A DNA stretch of 45,632 nucleotides from Leptospira idonii (GTDB lineage: Bacteria; Spirochaetota; Leptospiria; Leptospirales; Leptospiraceae). The notes beneath the pieces were generated by a model. That model ran no database searches and had not been told where the DNA came from. It was given only the letters and a program-made list of their open reading frames with translations. A program made the position numbers and the translations under genes. Of this stretch, positions 23,146 to 32,971 are shown in pieces; the stretch's first letter is position 1; every line of letters begins with the position of its first letter. The DNA lies in NCBI RefSeq assembly GCF_004770995.1, contig NZ_RQHW01000015.1, positions 1-45,632 of the forward strand, given 5' to 3'.

Positions 23146-23935
23146 GATACAAATCTTCGATCCCCTAGATCCTCGGGTCGCCCCCTACTCTCTTCTGAAA
23201 GCGAAAGAGGAAAAAACAGACTATTTCATCGCTGACAATGAAAAGACCGTTGTACGTCTGTTAGAATCTTCTTTGGAAGTGGTGAGTATCTTCAGCATAG
23301 AGAAATATCTTTCCAAACATAAACGATTGATTTCTACCAAAATATCGAATCCAAATTCGATATTTGTTGCGGATCGCTCCGTGTTCGAGTCCACAATCGG
23401 GTTCTCCGTCCATCAAGGGATGATGGCGGTCGCCAAAAAACCGGAATTAAACGATCCGAATCTGTCTTTTCCGATTATAGTTTGTAATCGCATATTTGAT
23501 GCGGAAAACATAGGATCCATCATCCGAACAAGTGCTGCGTTCGGAATCTCCTCCTTGCTCTTGGATAAAAAATCATCATTTCCTTATCTAAGGAGAAGTG
23601 TTCGAGTTTCTATGGGAAATATTTTCTCACAAAAGATTTTTCAAACGGATTCTTTGGGATCAACCATTGAAGGCTATAAAGCGAAAAACATTCCTGTGAT
23701 AGGAATGAGTCTTCCTCGAAACGATCAAGAGCTGGCTCGTTCTTTCTCATTGATAGAAGAGTTCCGTTTTCCCGAGCGGTTTCTTTTGGTTTTGGGAAAT
23801 GAAGCAGAAGGAATCGATCCCGATATACTTAGATTATGCGATCGATTGATTTATATACCTATGAAGAATGGAGTGGATTCTTTGAATGTATCCCATTCTT
23901 TAGCGGTCGCTTTGGCTTTCTCTCAAAGAAGATAA
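23144..23935 (+). CDS. SpoU/TrmH-family RNA 2'-O-methyltransferase
   Basis: The 263-aa protein has the three SPOUT motifs: NIGSIIRTSAAFGI (motif 1, Asn and Arg of the catalytic site), LVLGNEAEGID (motif 2) and IPMKNGVDSLNVSHSLAVALAF (motif 3, knot and SAM site). It methylates a ribose in rRNA or tRNA; the target cannot be read from sequence. An N-terminal RNA-binding region of about 100 residues precedes the catalytic part. It ends 7 nt from the convergent kinase gene. Confidence 0.9.
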   Translation: MIQIFDPLDPRVAPYSLLKAKEEKTDYFIADNEKTVVRLLESSLEVVSIFSIEKYLSKHKRLISTKISNPNSIFVADRSVFESTIGFSVHQGMMAVAKKPELNDPNLSFPIIVCNRIFDAENIGSIIRTSAAFGISSLLLDKKSSFPYLRRSVRVSMGNIFSQKIFQTDSLGSTIEGYKAKNIPVIGMSLPRNDQELARSFSLIEEFRFPERFLLVLGNEAEGIDPDILRLCDRLIYIPMKNGVDSLNVSHSLAVALAFSQRR

Positions 23936-23942
23936 ACTCTGG

Positions 23943-24989
23943 CTAACCTTCCCAGTCCCAAAAAAAATCCTTATTCGAAAGTTCTTCTTCCTTGGTTTCC
24001 GATTCCGATGCAGTTGTAATCGAATCGGAATGATAGGATTTTCCCATTTGTTCCAAATCAATCGTCTCTTTCAGCCAATATTCTTCCGTACCAAAATGAG
24101 GGAACAGATTTGGAAAAGCGGGGTCTTCCCATCTTTTGGCAATCCATGCAGCATAATGAATGTATCGAATCGCTCTTAAAGGTTCGATCAAAGACAGCCA
24201 AGAATCGGAGAATTCCGAAAATTCTCTATACCCTTCGAAAAATAAATTTCTTTCGTATTCGGATCTAGAGTCGCCAAAGGGAAGTAACATCCAGAAATCC
24301 TGCACTACAGGTCCTTCTAAAAAATCATCGAAATCCAGAATGGAAAAACCTTCCGCAGAATGTAAAAGATTTCCCTTATGACAATCTCCATGAATCCGAT
24401 GAAAAGGAACTCCTGTTTCTTTTGAGATACGATCGAAAGATTCAAAAGCAATAAGCGCTGCATTTTTATATCTCTCTAATAGATGTTTGTCTTGGATCCA
24501 GCCGCCTTGTTCAATGAACTGCAATGCCTTGCTTGCATATTCGGGAACATCCAATTTGGTTCTATAAGAAACATGCTTTGATTTCCCGACAAGATGGATC
24601 CTTCCCAGTAACCTTCCTAATCTAGGCAGATCCGCTTCGGAGATTTCTTCGATGATCCTTCCGTTTCGGAGAGGCCATATAGCGAAAAATAAATCTTGGT
24701 AGGAAAAGATCGATTGTTTGTTTTCTTTTTGGATCGGAGCAAGTACGGGAATATCCGCATCTTTGAGCTCGTATAAAAAATCGTGTTCTTCTTGGATTTG
24801 TTCTTTAGCCCATCTTCCCGGTCGATAGTATTTAACGACGATTCTATGACCTTCCCCGACTTCTATATCATAGACACGATTCTCCACACTATTCAGCGGA
24901 ACACATCTTCCTGTAGGTTCGTAACCTAAGGTTTCTATAGAAGTAAAAATAGTATCGGGTGTTAGTTGATGAAAAGAGCTGGAATTCAT
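23943..24989 (-). CDS. srkA: SrkA/YihE-like stress-response protein kinase
   Basis: A 348-aa kinase of the APH fold. SVENRVYDIE and VVKYYRPGRW form the nucleotide and lysine region, HGDCHKGNLL is the catalytic loop, and ILDFDDFLEGPVVQDFWMLL is the metal-binding segment. These match E. coli SrkA (YihE/RdoA), a cytoplasmic Ser/Thr kinase tied to envelope stress and toxin control. An acidic extension of about 25 residues closes the protein. It starts 3 nt after the REC-GGDEF gene and is last in a four-gene operon with two lipoproteins, which would place it in an envelope-signalling context (inference). Confidence 0.85.
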   Translation of the reverse strand: MNSSSFHQLTPDTIFTSIETLGYEPTGRCVPLNSVENRVYDIEVGEGHRIVVKYYRPGRWAKEQIQEEHDFLYELKDADIPVLAPIQKENKQSIFSYQDLFFAIWPLRNGRIIEEISEADLPRLGRLLGRIHLVGKSKHVSYRTKLDVPEYASKALQFIEQGGWIQDKHLLERYKNAALIAFESFDRISKETGVPFHRIHGDCHKGNLLHSAEGFSILDFDDFLEGPVVQDFWMLLPFGDSRSEYERNLFFEGYREFSEFSDSWLSLIEPLRAIRYIHYAAWIAKRWEDPAFPNLFPHFGTEEYWLKETIDLEQMGKSYHSDSITTASESETKEEELSNKDFFWDWEG

Positions 24990-24992
24990 GGA

Positions 24993-25883
24993 TTAGGATA
25001 AAATAACCCTATTCCTTCCCTGGTGCTTTGCTTCATATAAGTTTTTGTCTGCAATCTTCAAAAGTTCAGAAGGATGAGCGACGTGTTCTAAATCTCCTCC
25101 GGTAACTCCTCCGCTGAAGGAAATATGAAATTCTTTTTGGTCGTCGCTGTGAATAGGAATTTGAGTGATTGCTTCTCTGATTTTATCCAACACATGTTTG
25201 GCATCTATATTTGCAGTTTCCGGAAATACGATGACGAACTCCTCTCCCCCGAATCGGGAAAGTATGTCGGATTTTCTGAGTCTTGTTTTGAGTTCATTCG
25301 CCAATAATTTTAAGACGACGTCTCCCACATCATGTCCGTAAGTATCGTTGACCGACTTAAAAAAATCGATATCGATCATGGCGATAGATAAGGGGTGGGA
25401 ATGTCTTTTGCATCTTTGAAATTCTTGGTCTACTCTTTCTTCCATATATCGTCTGTTATATAGGCCAGTGAGCGGATCTCGAATTGCAGTGTCTCTCAGT
25501 TGGTCCTGCAAAAATTTAATTCGAAGTGCGCTATAGATTCTTGCAAGCAGTTCGATTTCTTCGGCAGGTTTTCTGATGAAGTCGGTAGCACCTGCCTCTA
25601 TCGCTTCTTTTATTTTTTCCGGTTCAGAATGGCTGGTCACCATAATGATAGGGAGCCATCCCGTCGGGGAAGAAGAAAGAATTTCTTTGATCAAATCGAT
25701 TCCGGAACCATCGGGGAGTTCCCAATCAAGTAACACTACTTCAATGCTTTCTTTAGCAATGATTTCTCTAGCTTCTTGTGCATCGTTTGCAATGATACAT
25801 GTATAAGAATGTTTAGTGAGCCATTTAATCAGAATTTGTCTCTGAAGAAGCGAATCTTCTACAATTAAGATTTTATTGCTCAT
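24993..25883 (-). CDS. response regulator with GGDEF diguanylate cyclase domain
   Basis: The 296-aa protein has a receiver domain (residues 1-120) with phospho-acceptor Asp53 in VVLLDWELPDGSG and Lys in FIRKPAEE. A GGDEF domain follows (about 130-296) with RDPLTGLYNRRYMEE, IDFFKSVNDTYGHDVGD and RFGGEEFVIVFPE. The active-site GGEEF is intact, and RKSD five residues before it fits an inhibitory I-site. It should make c-di-GMP when phosphorylated; no partner histidine kinase is adjacent. It lies between the lipoprotein pair (18 nt) and the SrkA-like kinase (3 nt). Confidence 0.92.
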   Translation of the reverse strand: MSNKILIVEDSLLQRQILIKWLTKHSYTCIIANDAQEAREIIAKESIEVVLLDWELPDGSGIDLIKEILSSSPTGWLPIIMVTSHSEPEKIKEAIEAGATDFIRKPAEEIELLARIYSALRIKFLQDQLRDTAIRDPLTGLYNRRYMEERVDQEFQRCKRHSHPLSIAMIDIDFFKSVNDTYGHDVGDVVLKLLANELKTRLRKSDILSRFGGEEFVIVFPETANIDAKHVLDKIREAITQIPIHSDDQKEFHISFSGGVTGGDLEHVAHPSELLKIADKNLYEAKHQGRNRVILS

Positions 25884-25901
25884 TTGTGTTCCTTCATTTT
25901 A

Positions 25902-27695
25902 TTATTTTTTCTTACTTCTTTTCGGATCTAGAATTTTCTCAGCCTCGCCTTCTTCCAGGGGCACTTTCACGATAGTATTTCCATCTTTCCTAACTTGGTC
26001 AAGATCAATCACAGCTCCAGCCATAAGCCCGGTTGCCTGATTGGTCACATCTTTTACCCCGTAAACAACCCATTTCCCGCCTTCTAGGGATAAGACTAAA
26101 TACGAACAATCTGCTACAGCCAAAACGGAATGTGCTGAGATTTGAGCGATTGCCTCATACCCTAACACTACCCCGGAACCCAAAAGCACTCCGGAAGGAA
26201 TACCGATAGCTTTTGTTAGTTGATACACTCCGTAACTCGTGCCGACTCCAAACGATGTCACTGAGCCCGTGGTTCCTACTACCGCCGCCGATGTCCCTCC
26301 GACGGCGTAACTGGTTGTTTGCATGGTAGCTCCCGCAGCGGTGATCGTTGCTCCCGTTGCCGTTCCTCCTAGAGCCAACCCTCCTCCTATCACCGATTGG
26401 GTGGCGGTGACTCCTACTAAAGAAGCGGGAGCCAATAAATACTTTCCCGACTTCTCGGTAATGATCCCTGCCCCTTTCACGGAATAAGCAGATGTTTTAC
26501 GAAGACCTTTTCCTGTGGTCTCTGATCCGTATTGAAAGGACTTGGCGGAAATTGCGACAACCAAACCGGTGCTCCCCAGCAAAGCACCTAATGCGAGCTT
26601 TACGTTTGGAGCGATTATATAGACGACTCCTTTGCCTGCAAGAGTAAAAGTTTCAGCTAGAAAATAAAGTCCTGTCTTGGCTCCGACTGTTGCAACCGCA
26701 GCAGGATAAATCACAGTATTCACGCCCACATAACCTACCGATAAAATACCTACAGCCCCTATGGGTTCGATGATCCCGTCATAGAACAAACCTTTGGTCG
26801 TTTTTGCAAACGCACTGAGTAAGGCGATTCCTAAGGATTTTCCGTCGGCAATCGATTCCAAGTCTTTGTATGCTGACTGCAATTCTGATTTAGTTTGAGA
26901 GCCGAAGTCGAAGATGGTTTCTTGCCATTTGGAGCTGATCTCATGAGAAACATCAGAACGAAGATGACTCATATCTTTATAATGATCTTTCCAGCTTCCG
27001 TCATTAAAATCTTCGTAAGATTCGTCCCATGCGGATTTGAGGGATTCATCCAAATTCACATAACCGTACACAAATGACCCGAGAACATCCTCAAACTTTG
27101 TTTTGTAAGATTTCATTTTCTTTGAAAAATGTTTAGGATCTTCCTTAACTTCAGGATCCTTCAACTTCATCTCGGCCCATTCGTTCCATTCTTTTCTCAA
27201 AAGTTCCGATTGATTCACAATATTATTATGTGCAGATATTCCTTTTTCAAATGAGCTTCCTATGATTCCGTAAGATTCTGCGACTGAATCGTACATAATA
27301 TAAATGCCCGGTTCTGTAGCGTGTTTTTGCAGAAATGCCCCAGTTGCCTTCCCCTGGTCGTTGATGGTTTTGGCTGCAGACCAACTCATCTTACTTCCTT
27401 CTTTCACAACGACTACGGATTCTTTCGCTTTCAATACGGATTTAGAAAACTCTTGTTTTGCGAACCCAATCCTTTGCCCGAAAATGAATATTTCCGCTTC
27501 TTCCATCGGAGGAATGAACTTGATGCTGGTTCCTTTTACGGGAATCGCACCTTGAAAAAATAGTGATTTATGGCCGCCGATAATCAGCTTCTTCGAATTT
27601 TTAAGAGGATCTTCCTGATCTTGATCCTGAGTGGACTTACATGTTCCTAAAAATAAACAAAGACTTAAAATGACTGGTAAATAATTAATTTTCAT
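25902..27695 (-). CDS. Gly/Ala-rich membrane-associated lipoprotein B, 597 aa
   Basis: Not a family I recognise. A signal peptide ends in lipobox FLGTC (residues about 16-20). The N-terminal 270 residues are soluble and charged, with helical stretches. From about residue 275 to 530 comes an unusual run of hydrophobic, Gly/Ala/Thr/Val-rich segments (for example GGGLALGGTATGATITAAGA) with glycine-zipper spacing. A small C-terminal domain ends with LSLEGGKWVVYGVKD and AGAVIDLDQVRKDGN. The same layout and C-terminal pattern occur in the upstream protein (27692-29179), whose stop overlaps this ATG by 4 nt. The two are paralogues and probably act together. Gly-zipper segments suggest membrane insertion or pore formation, but that is inference. 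Confidence 0.75.
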   Translation of the reverse strand: MKINYLPVILSLCLFLGTCKSTQDQDQEDPLKNSKKLIIGGHKSLFFQGAIPVKGTSIKFIPPMEEAEIFIFGQRIGFAKQEFSKSVLKAKESVVVVKEGSKMSWSAAKTINDQGKATGAFLQKHATEPGIYIMYDSVAESYGIIGSSFEKGISAHNNIVNQSELLRKEWNEWAEMKLKDPEVKEDPKHFSKKMKSYKTKFEDVLGSFVYGYVNLDESLKSAWDESYEDFNDGSWKDHYKDMSHLRSDVSHEISSKWQETIFDFGSQTKSELQSAYKDLESIADGKSLGIALLSAFAKTTKGLFYDGIIEPIGAVGILSVGYVGVNTVIYPAAVATVGAKTGLYFLAETFTLAGKGVVYIIAPNVKLALGALLGSTGLVVAISAKSFQYGSETTGKGLRKTSAYSVKGAGIITEKSGKYLLAPASLVGVTATQSVIGGGLALGGTATGATITAAGATMQTTSYAVGGTSAAVVGTTGSVTSFGVGTSYGVYQLTKAIGIPSGVLLGSGVVLGYEAIAQISAHSVLAVADCSYLVLSLEGGKWVVYGVKDVTNQATGLMAGAVIDLDQVRKDGNTIVKVPLEEGEAEKILDPKRSKKK

Positions 27696-29179
27696 TTTTT
27701 AGAGTTTTCCCGTGTCCTCTTGAGCTCTTTTTCTTTTTCTCTGATCTCCGCATCGATTACCTTCTTCACCAACGCAGGATCGGAAGATAAGATTTTAATC
27801 TTTCCTTGGTTTTTCGCTTCTTCCAAATCAACAACGGTTCCTGTGGGTAAAGTTTCAAATCCTGCATAATTTCCCTGTGCGTATGCAATTACGACTCTAG
27901 GTCCGTCGTAAGCAAGGAAGATGGGACCTTCCAGAGTGGTCAGAAGAAGATGTGTCGGCAGAACGGTAAGCCCCGCATAACTTAGAATTAGTCCAGCCTT
28001 CATTCCGTACATAGCGGACTCTGCGGTTCCTGTTGTCACATCGTACACCATTCCGCTGGCGAGTGCAGTCGTTTCTATACCGACTCCTCCAACTTGACCT
28101 ACCGCTTCCGCACCGGTAACACCTGTCACAACGGTGATTTGATTGAACGCGGAAAGGCCAGTACCGGAAACGATGGTAGGAGCTGTTGCGGATGCTGTGA
28201 GTAAAGCAATGGAACCGAAAAATCCCGCTTCCAAACTAGGAGAGATGGCTCTATAGCCCACTTGAGCGGGATAAAATAAGACAAGGCCTGAAGTAACCAT
28301 TGTTTGGCCTAAGAAAGTTGCGGAATGTGCTACAGGAACGAAGACACCTCCTACTACTACTGTTTCACCTACGGCGGTTGTTGTTCCGAATAAAGGAGAA
28401 AAAACAGCTTCTTTCACTGCAACCGTATAACCTTGAAAAATATCCCAAAGAGCGAACAAACTGTTTTCTTTTTCTCCCGACTCTTCGTATTCTTCCAAAA
28501 AACCGTTCACAGTATTTCGATAACTGTCCCCCCATGTTTTTTTAAGCTTAGTGGAATTGCGGCTTACGGTTTCAGTAAACAATTGATTGGTGGAAGAGGA
28601 AAACGAATTTCCTGTTTCATTGACAGTGGATATGGCTTTTATGATCCTTGTTCGATCCTCTTCTTCTCTATCCGTAAAATGAATGTATCCGTACACCAAA
28701 CTTTCTTTCGCTTTATTTCCGGATGATTTAGCAAGGCTCCATTCTTCTTTTGTTAGTTGGATTGAGTGTTCCAAAATCTCTCCGGAAAGATCTGTTCCTG
28801 AAGAGCGAAGATCCACTCCCCACCCATGGACTTTTTTGACGGTGGACTGTAAATCGGAAGGATAATTTTCGGCGCGGCCTTTCAGCTTGGTTACTACGAT
28901 TGCCTTTGCGACTCGAAAACTCATTCTTCCCGAATCAAAAGTAGATTCGATAGACTTTTGAGAAGAAGGAATGATCCACCATCCATTCTCATGAATGTTT
29001 TTCCTCCCTCCGTACGCATTAGTTGTTAGCGGGGCAATCCTCTGAAAAGAAAGAGGTTTTTTTTCTCCTCCTACTACGGATTCACCGAAAGCCTTTGTCA
29101 TTTTTTCATTTTTAGAACAGTTTTGAATAAACAAAAAAATGACAATTAAGCTCAGTATAATTACTGATTTTAGAGTCAT
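27692..29179 (-). CDS. Gly/Ala-rich membrane-associated lipoprotein A, 495 aa
   Basis: Paralogue of the downstream 597-aa protein and likewise unrecognised. The lipobox is FIQNC (residues about 17-21). The charged N-terminal region holds SLVYGYIHFTDRE (compare FVYGYVNLDE in the other protein). A long Gly/Ala/Thr/Val-rich hydrophobic middle spans about residues 235-410. The C-terminal LAYDGPRVVIAYAQGN and TGTVVDLEEAKNQGK resemble the LSLEGGKWVVYG and GAVIDLDQVRKDG of its neighbour, followed by a basic-acidic tail. First gene of the operon leading to REC-GGDEF and SrkA, divergent from the chemoreceptor at 29279 across 99 nt. Confidence 0.75.
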   Translation of the reverse strand: MTLKSVIILSLIVIFLFIQNCSKNEKMTKAFGESVVGGEKKPLSFQRIAPLTTNAYGGRKNIHENGWWIIPSSQKSIESTFDSGRMSFRVAKAIVVTKLKGRAENYPSDLQSTVKKVHGWGVDLRSSGTDLSGEILEHSIQLTKEEWSLAKSSGNKAKESLVYGYIHFTDREEEDRTRIIKAISTVNETGNSFSSSTNQLFTETVSRNSTKLKKTWGDSYRNTVNGFLEEYEESGEKENSLFALWDIFQGYTVAVKEAVFSPLFGTTTAVGETVVVGGVFVPVAHSATFLGQTMVTSGLVLFYPAQVGYRAISPSLEAGFFGSIALLTASATAPTIVSGTGLSAFNQITVVTGVTGAEAVGQVGGVGIETTALASGMVYDVTTGTAESAMYGMKAGLILSYAGLTVLPTHLLLTTLEGPIFLAYDGPRVVIAYAQGNYAGFETLPTGTVVDLEEAKNQGKIKILSSDPALVKKVIDAEIREKEKELKRTRENSKK

Positions 29180-29278
29180 ATATTTAATTAAACCCTACCC
29201 GTTATAGGTGAAATGAATTGATTGAATCCTACTTTGGCATTTTTATGGTACTGACAGGCGGCTATTAAATAAATTTCC

Positions 29279-30964
29279 ATGAGAAACAACGGACCTCTTA
29301 CAAATATAGAATCCAAACTGAAGCCTGGACAAAATATCATTTCTAAAACAGATTTAAAAGGAATCATTGAATTTGTAAATCCGGAGTTTTGCGATATCAG
29401 TGGATTTACAGAAGACGAACTCATCGGTAAACCTCAGAATATCATCCGGCATCCTGCTGTCCCCGGATATGTCTTTGCTGAAATGTGGGCGACGATTAAG
29501 AACAATCAATCTTGGAATGGGGTAGTCATCAATCGCTGTAAAAACGGCGATCATTATTGGGTAGATGCAAGCGTATCCCCTCTTTTCAAAGACGATCAGC
29601 CTGTAGGTTATATGTCTGTCAGAAGTCTTGCTACGGAAGAGCAGATCCATCATGCAAAAATTCTGTTCGGAATGATCAAAGATGAAAAAACGATCTTGGA
29701 AAAAACTTTTTCCCTAATTTCGGGCTGGCTTGCCAATCAAAGAAATATCTTTTTTCTTATTTTTCCCTTAGTTTTGGCAGCATCTGCCTTATATCTTTAC
29801 TTTGCTAAAGAAAATCACTTTTTAGGAATTCTATTTTTCATTATCGCATTGTTAGCTTCCTTTTCTGGGAACATATTTCAAGGCATTCTTTTTCGTAAGG
29901 AAGTGAAAATACTTCAAACTTCCATCCAAACGATGGCGCAGAGGGATTTAAAAACCGAATTTCCCGTCCCGAAACATTTCTCTTCCTGCATCACTCTATT
30001 TCAACAATTACAAATTCTAAAAGTAGAAATGAAAGGTTTGGTGACTCAGCTCTATTCTAATTCCGATTTCGTAAGCACGAATGCAGAAGAAGCGGGCAAT
30101 TCCATCGAACAAATCGATGCTTCCGTAGAAGAACTTTCTAAAGCTTTGAATATCCTCTCCGATAGTGTGAGCGTAACCTTGCAGAGCACCTCTTCCGCAG
30201 GAGATCAAATCATAAATCTTACGGAAGCGATCGTTTCCATCAACAACCAAGCCAATGTTCTTTCCAAAGTGATTGCAGAAACAAGAGACGTAATCGACCA
30301 ATCCTTCTCCGTATCGAAACATCTCTCAGGGCAAATGTCAGAGTTCAGTTCTTCACTTGATTCGGGGACAAAACGATTGCAAACATTAGCGGCGAAGTCC
30401 ACGGAAATCGAAAAAATCCTAAGTTCAATTTCTTATGTTGCGGACAGAACCAACTTACTTTCATTAAATGCAGCGATCGAAGCTTCCCGAGCGGGAGAAG
30501 CAGGAGCCGGCTTTGCCGTCGTAGCGGAAGAAATCAAAAAACTTGCGGAACAATCATCCAAGTCTGCGAAAGAAATTCATCAATCTATCGGAAGTTTTCA
30601 GTCCGAGTTACTCAGTGTGACTCAAGAAAATCAAGTTAGACTCAGCGAACTTCAAAAAGGCGCTTCTGACATCGTAAAGATAGAGTCTTCTTTTCAAGAA
30701 ATTTTCAAACATTCCGAAAGAGAAAAAGTAGCCATACAGGAATTGGTCGATATAGCTGCGAAGATAGATTCTCTTTCCCAGTTATTGACTCATGAATTGG
30801 ATACGATTCTGGACAGAAACACGGAAAACAGTTCCGTCGTCAGTGAACTTGCGAATACTTCCGAAGAGCAGTCAGCATCTATACATGCAATTTCAGACGC
30901 AATGCAAAATCTCAGAAAAGTTGCTACATCCTTGTATAGCACTACCAAGTTCTTTCGCTTTTAA
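29279..30964 (+). CDS. PAS-containing methyl-accepting chemotaxis protein
   Basis: The 561-aa receptor has a cytoplasmic N-terminal PAS domain (about residues 20-125; [48 protein letters not shown]) of the Aer type. Two closely spaced membrane helices follow (about 158-200), then a helical linker and the signalling domain with the hairpin core [40 protein letters not shown]. Aer-type PAS domains sense redox through FAD, so aerotaxis is plausible, though the cofactor is not proven. Divergent from the lipoprotein operon; opgG follows after 44 nt. Confidence 0.92.
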   Translation: MRNNGPLTNIESKLKPGQNIISKTDLKGIIEFVNPEFCDISGFTEDELIGKPQNIIRHPAVPGYVFAEMWATIKNNQSWNGVVINRCKNGDHYWVDASVSPLFKDDQPVGYMSVRSLATEEQIHHAKILFGMIKDEKTILEKTFSLISGWLANQRNIFFLIFPLVLAASALYLYFAKENHFLGILFFIIALLASFSGNIFQGILFRKEVKILQTSIQTMAQRDLKTEFPVPKHFSSCITLFQQLQILKVEMKGLVTQLYSNSDFVSTNAEEAGNSIEQIDASVEELSKALNILSDSVSVTLQSTSSAGDQIINLTEAIVSINNQANVLSKVIAETRDVIDQSFSVSKHLSGQMSEFSSSLDSGTKRLQTLAAKSTEIEKILSSISYVADRTNLLSLNAAIEASRAGEAGAGFAVVAEEIKKLAEQSSKSAKEIHQSIGSFQSELLSVTQENQVRLSELQKGASDIVKIESSFQEIFKHSEREKVAIQELVDIAAKIDSLSQLLTHELDTILDRNTENSSVVSELANTSEEQSASIHAISDAMQNLRKVATSLYSTTKFFRF

Positions 30965-31008
30965 AAGAACTGGAACTCCTTTCAGGAAAAGATAAACTGA
31001 CATGAGTC

Positions 31009-32592
31009 ATGAAAAGACTCAATTTTTTGCTCGCTGCAGTTGCATTATTCCTTTTGTTATTTGCTCTCTTTAAAGGAGAAGATAAATCTTCTTTCGAAAC
31101 AATTGCCAATCTTTTCGGAGAAAACAATCAACCTTTCGGATTCGAACATTTAGACAGAAAGGCTAAAAAATTATTAAAAACCGGATATGTCAAACCTCCT
31201 TCCGTCAAAGTACCTCAGTTAGACGGAGTCAACTATGACGATTATAGGCAAATCGTTTACAGACCGGAAGTATCTATTTGGAAAAATCTAGGCCTGCCTT
31301 TTCAATTGCAATTCTTTCATCCTGGTCATATATATTCCACTGGAATCAGGGTATTCGAAATATTGGATGAAGCTCCGACAGAAATCCAATACGATGCTTC
31401 CCGTTTCGATTTTGGAAATCTAAAACTTCCCGATCAATTCGCAAGATTATCAAGAGACCTTCATTACACGGGGTTTAGAATCCATTATCCTCTGAATCAA
31501 GAAAATGCTTTGGAAGAATTTGCTGTATTTCAAGGAGGATCCTACTTCAGGGTCATCTCGAAAGGACAAGTCTACGGATTGTCTGCAAGAGGTCTTGCCG
31601 TCAATACAGGGTTAAACGAAAGAGAAGAGTTTCCCGTCTTCGAGGAATTTTATGTCAAACAACCGGAAAAGTTCGATAAAACCCTGCAAGTATTCGCTCT
31701 TCTCAACAGTGAAAGCGTAGTTGGTGCCTATCAATTCACATTCTACCCGGGAGAAGTTTCCTGTGTGGAAGTAAAAGCAAGAAATTACTTGAGAAAGAAA
31801 GTAAAACGTCTTGGTTTCGCCCCTCTTACTTCTATGTTCTTATACGGTGAAGCGGATCAACCGATCTTAGGCAATATACATCCGGAAGTACACGATTCTG
31901 ACGGACTTCTTATACATACGAAAGACAATCAATGGGAGTGGAGACCTCTCGTAAATCCTAAAGAAACCATAGTCACTACATTGGATGCGGATTCCTTTCA
32001 AGGTTATGGATTCATTCAGAGAGATCATAAATTTAAAAGTTATCAAGACGACTTGATGAAGTATCATTTACGCCCTAGCGCATGGGTAGTACCGTCTAAC
32101 GATTGGGGCAAAGGTAAATTACACCTATTAGAAATTGCCACAAACTTAGATTCCGACGATAATATGGGAGTCTTCTGGGAACCGGAAGAACACCCTGCCC
32201 CTAAAGAACCGTTCGATTTGAACTATAAAGTTTACTTTCAAGATAGATCTCCTAGTGACCATACTTTAGCGAAGATATCCGCATTCTTTCGAGGATCGGA
32301 TCCGCTTTACCCTAAGGTTAGTACTCTTACCGTTTACTTTACGGGAGAAGAAATCAAAAAATTAGATAGAACTGCAGCTTTAAAAGCGGTGATAGAAACG
32401 GACAGAGAAGATAAAAAAGATTTCGAATCCAAATTGGAAAAGATCAACGAACTCAGTCAATGGCGTTTGGTGATACGATATTCCAAAGAAGGCGTTAGTT
32501 TCACAAAACCGATGCAATGGAAAATCTTCCTGGAAAAAGACAATAAACAAATCAGTGAAACATGGATTTATAACGATGGAATCTCCAAATAA
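31009..32592 (+). CDS. opgG: glucan biosynthesis protein OpgG
   Basis: The 527-aa periplasmic protein has an N-terminal hydrophobic signal/anchor (about residues 4-22) followed by the MdoG fold: YDDYRQIVYRPEVSIW, LPFQLQFFHPGHIY, HYTGFRIHYPLN, SYFRVISKGQVYGLSARGLA and RDHKFKSYQDDLMKYHLRPS. OpgG trims or branches the beta-glucan backbone delivered by OpgH, making osmoregulated periplasmic glucans. Its end overlaps the start of the 131-aa gene at 32576, and opgH follows that gene, so this is a three-gene operon. Confidence 0.93.
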   Translation: MKRLNFLLAAVALFLLLFALFKGEDKSSFETIANLFGENNQPFGFEHLDRKAKKLLKTGYVKPPSVKVPQLDGVNYDDYRQIVYRPEVSIWKNLGLPFQLQFFHPGHIYSTGIRVFEILDEAPTEIQYDASRFDFGNLKLPDQFARLSRDLHYTGFRIHYPLNQENALEEFAVFQGGSYFRVISKGQVYGLSARGLAVNTGLNEREEFPVFEEFYVKQPEKFDKTLQVFALLNSESVVGAYQFTFYPGEVSCVEVKARNYLRKKVKRLGFAPLTSMFLYGEADQPILGNIHPEVHDSDGLLIHTKDNQWEWRPLVNPKETIVTTLDADSFQGYGFIQRDHKFKSYQDDLMKYHLRPSAWVVPSNDWGKGKLHLLEIATNLDSDDNMGVFWEPEEHPAPKEPFDLNYKVYFQDRSPSDHTLAKISAFFRGSDPLYPKVSTLTVYFTGEEIKKLDRTAALKAVIETDREDKKDFESKLEKINELSQWRLVIRYSKEGVSFTKPMQWKIFLEKDNKQISETWIYNDGISK

Positions 32593-32971
32593 CAATGAGT
32601 TGAGAAAACTCTTATCGTCCAGTGCGAGAATGTATCTAAAAGCATTGGGAGAAGAAGATGAATTTCAAATCGCATACCAATTGACTGAATTCGAAAAAAG
32701 AATCAAATTAAAGGAATCGGAAACTATCGATTTGGAACATGGCTGGAAACTTTGGTTGGAACAAATCGCTTCGATTTATAAAGATCCTTCCTTTCTTACT
32801 ACCAAAGAATGGAAGTTAGCTTCTATGACACCTGCCAATATAGAATTTCAATCAAAGGAAGATGTTTCCAGTCAAACCTCTTATACGAAAATCCGTCCTT
32901 TGTTTTTTGTTTTATCAGTGGTGTTCTGGAGTTTCGTTTATTATCTATTAATCTTTAAATTTATATTATGA
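32576..32971 (+). CDS. small membrane protein between opgG and opgH
   Basis: A 131-aa protein with a soluble, charged, helical N-terminal part (about 100 residues) and one strong C-terminal membrane segment (LFFVLSVVFWSFVYYLLIF). I do not recognise the family. The frame is open from 32555, but the ATG at 32576 (ATGGAATCTCCAAATAA) overlaps the opgG stop by 17 nt and is the likely start. Its stop overlaps the opgH start (ATGA at 32968-32971). Such tight coupling on both sides suggests a dedicated partner of the OpgG/OpgH machinery, for example a tether or activity modulator. Confidence 0.75.
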   Translation: MESPNNNELRKLLSSSARMYLKALGEEDEFQIAYQLTEFEKRIKLKESETIDLEHGWKLWLEQIASIYKDPSFLTTKEWKLASMTPANIEFQSKEDVSSQTSYTKIRPLFFVLSVVFWSFVYYLLIFKFIL

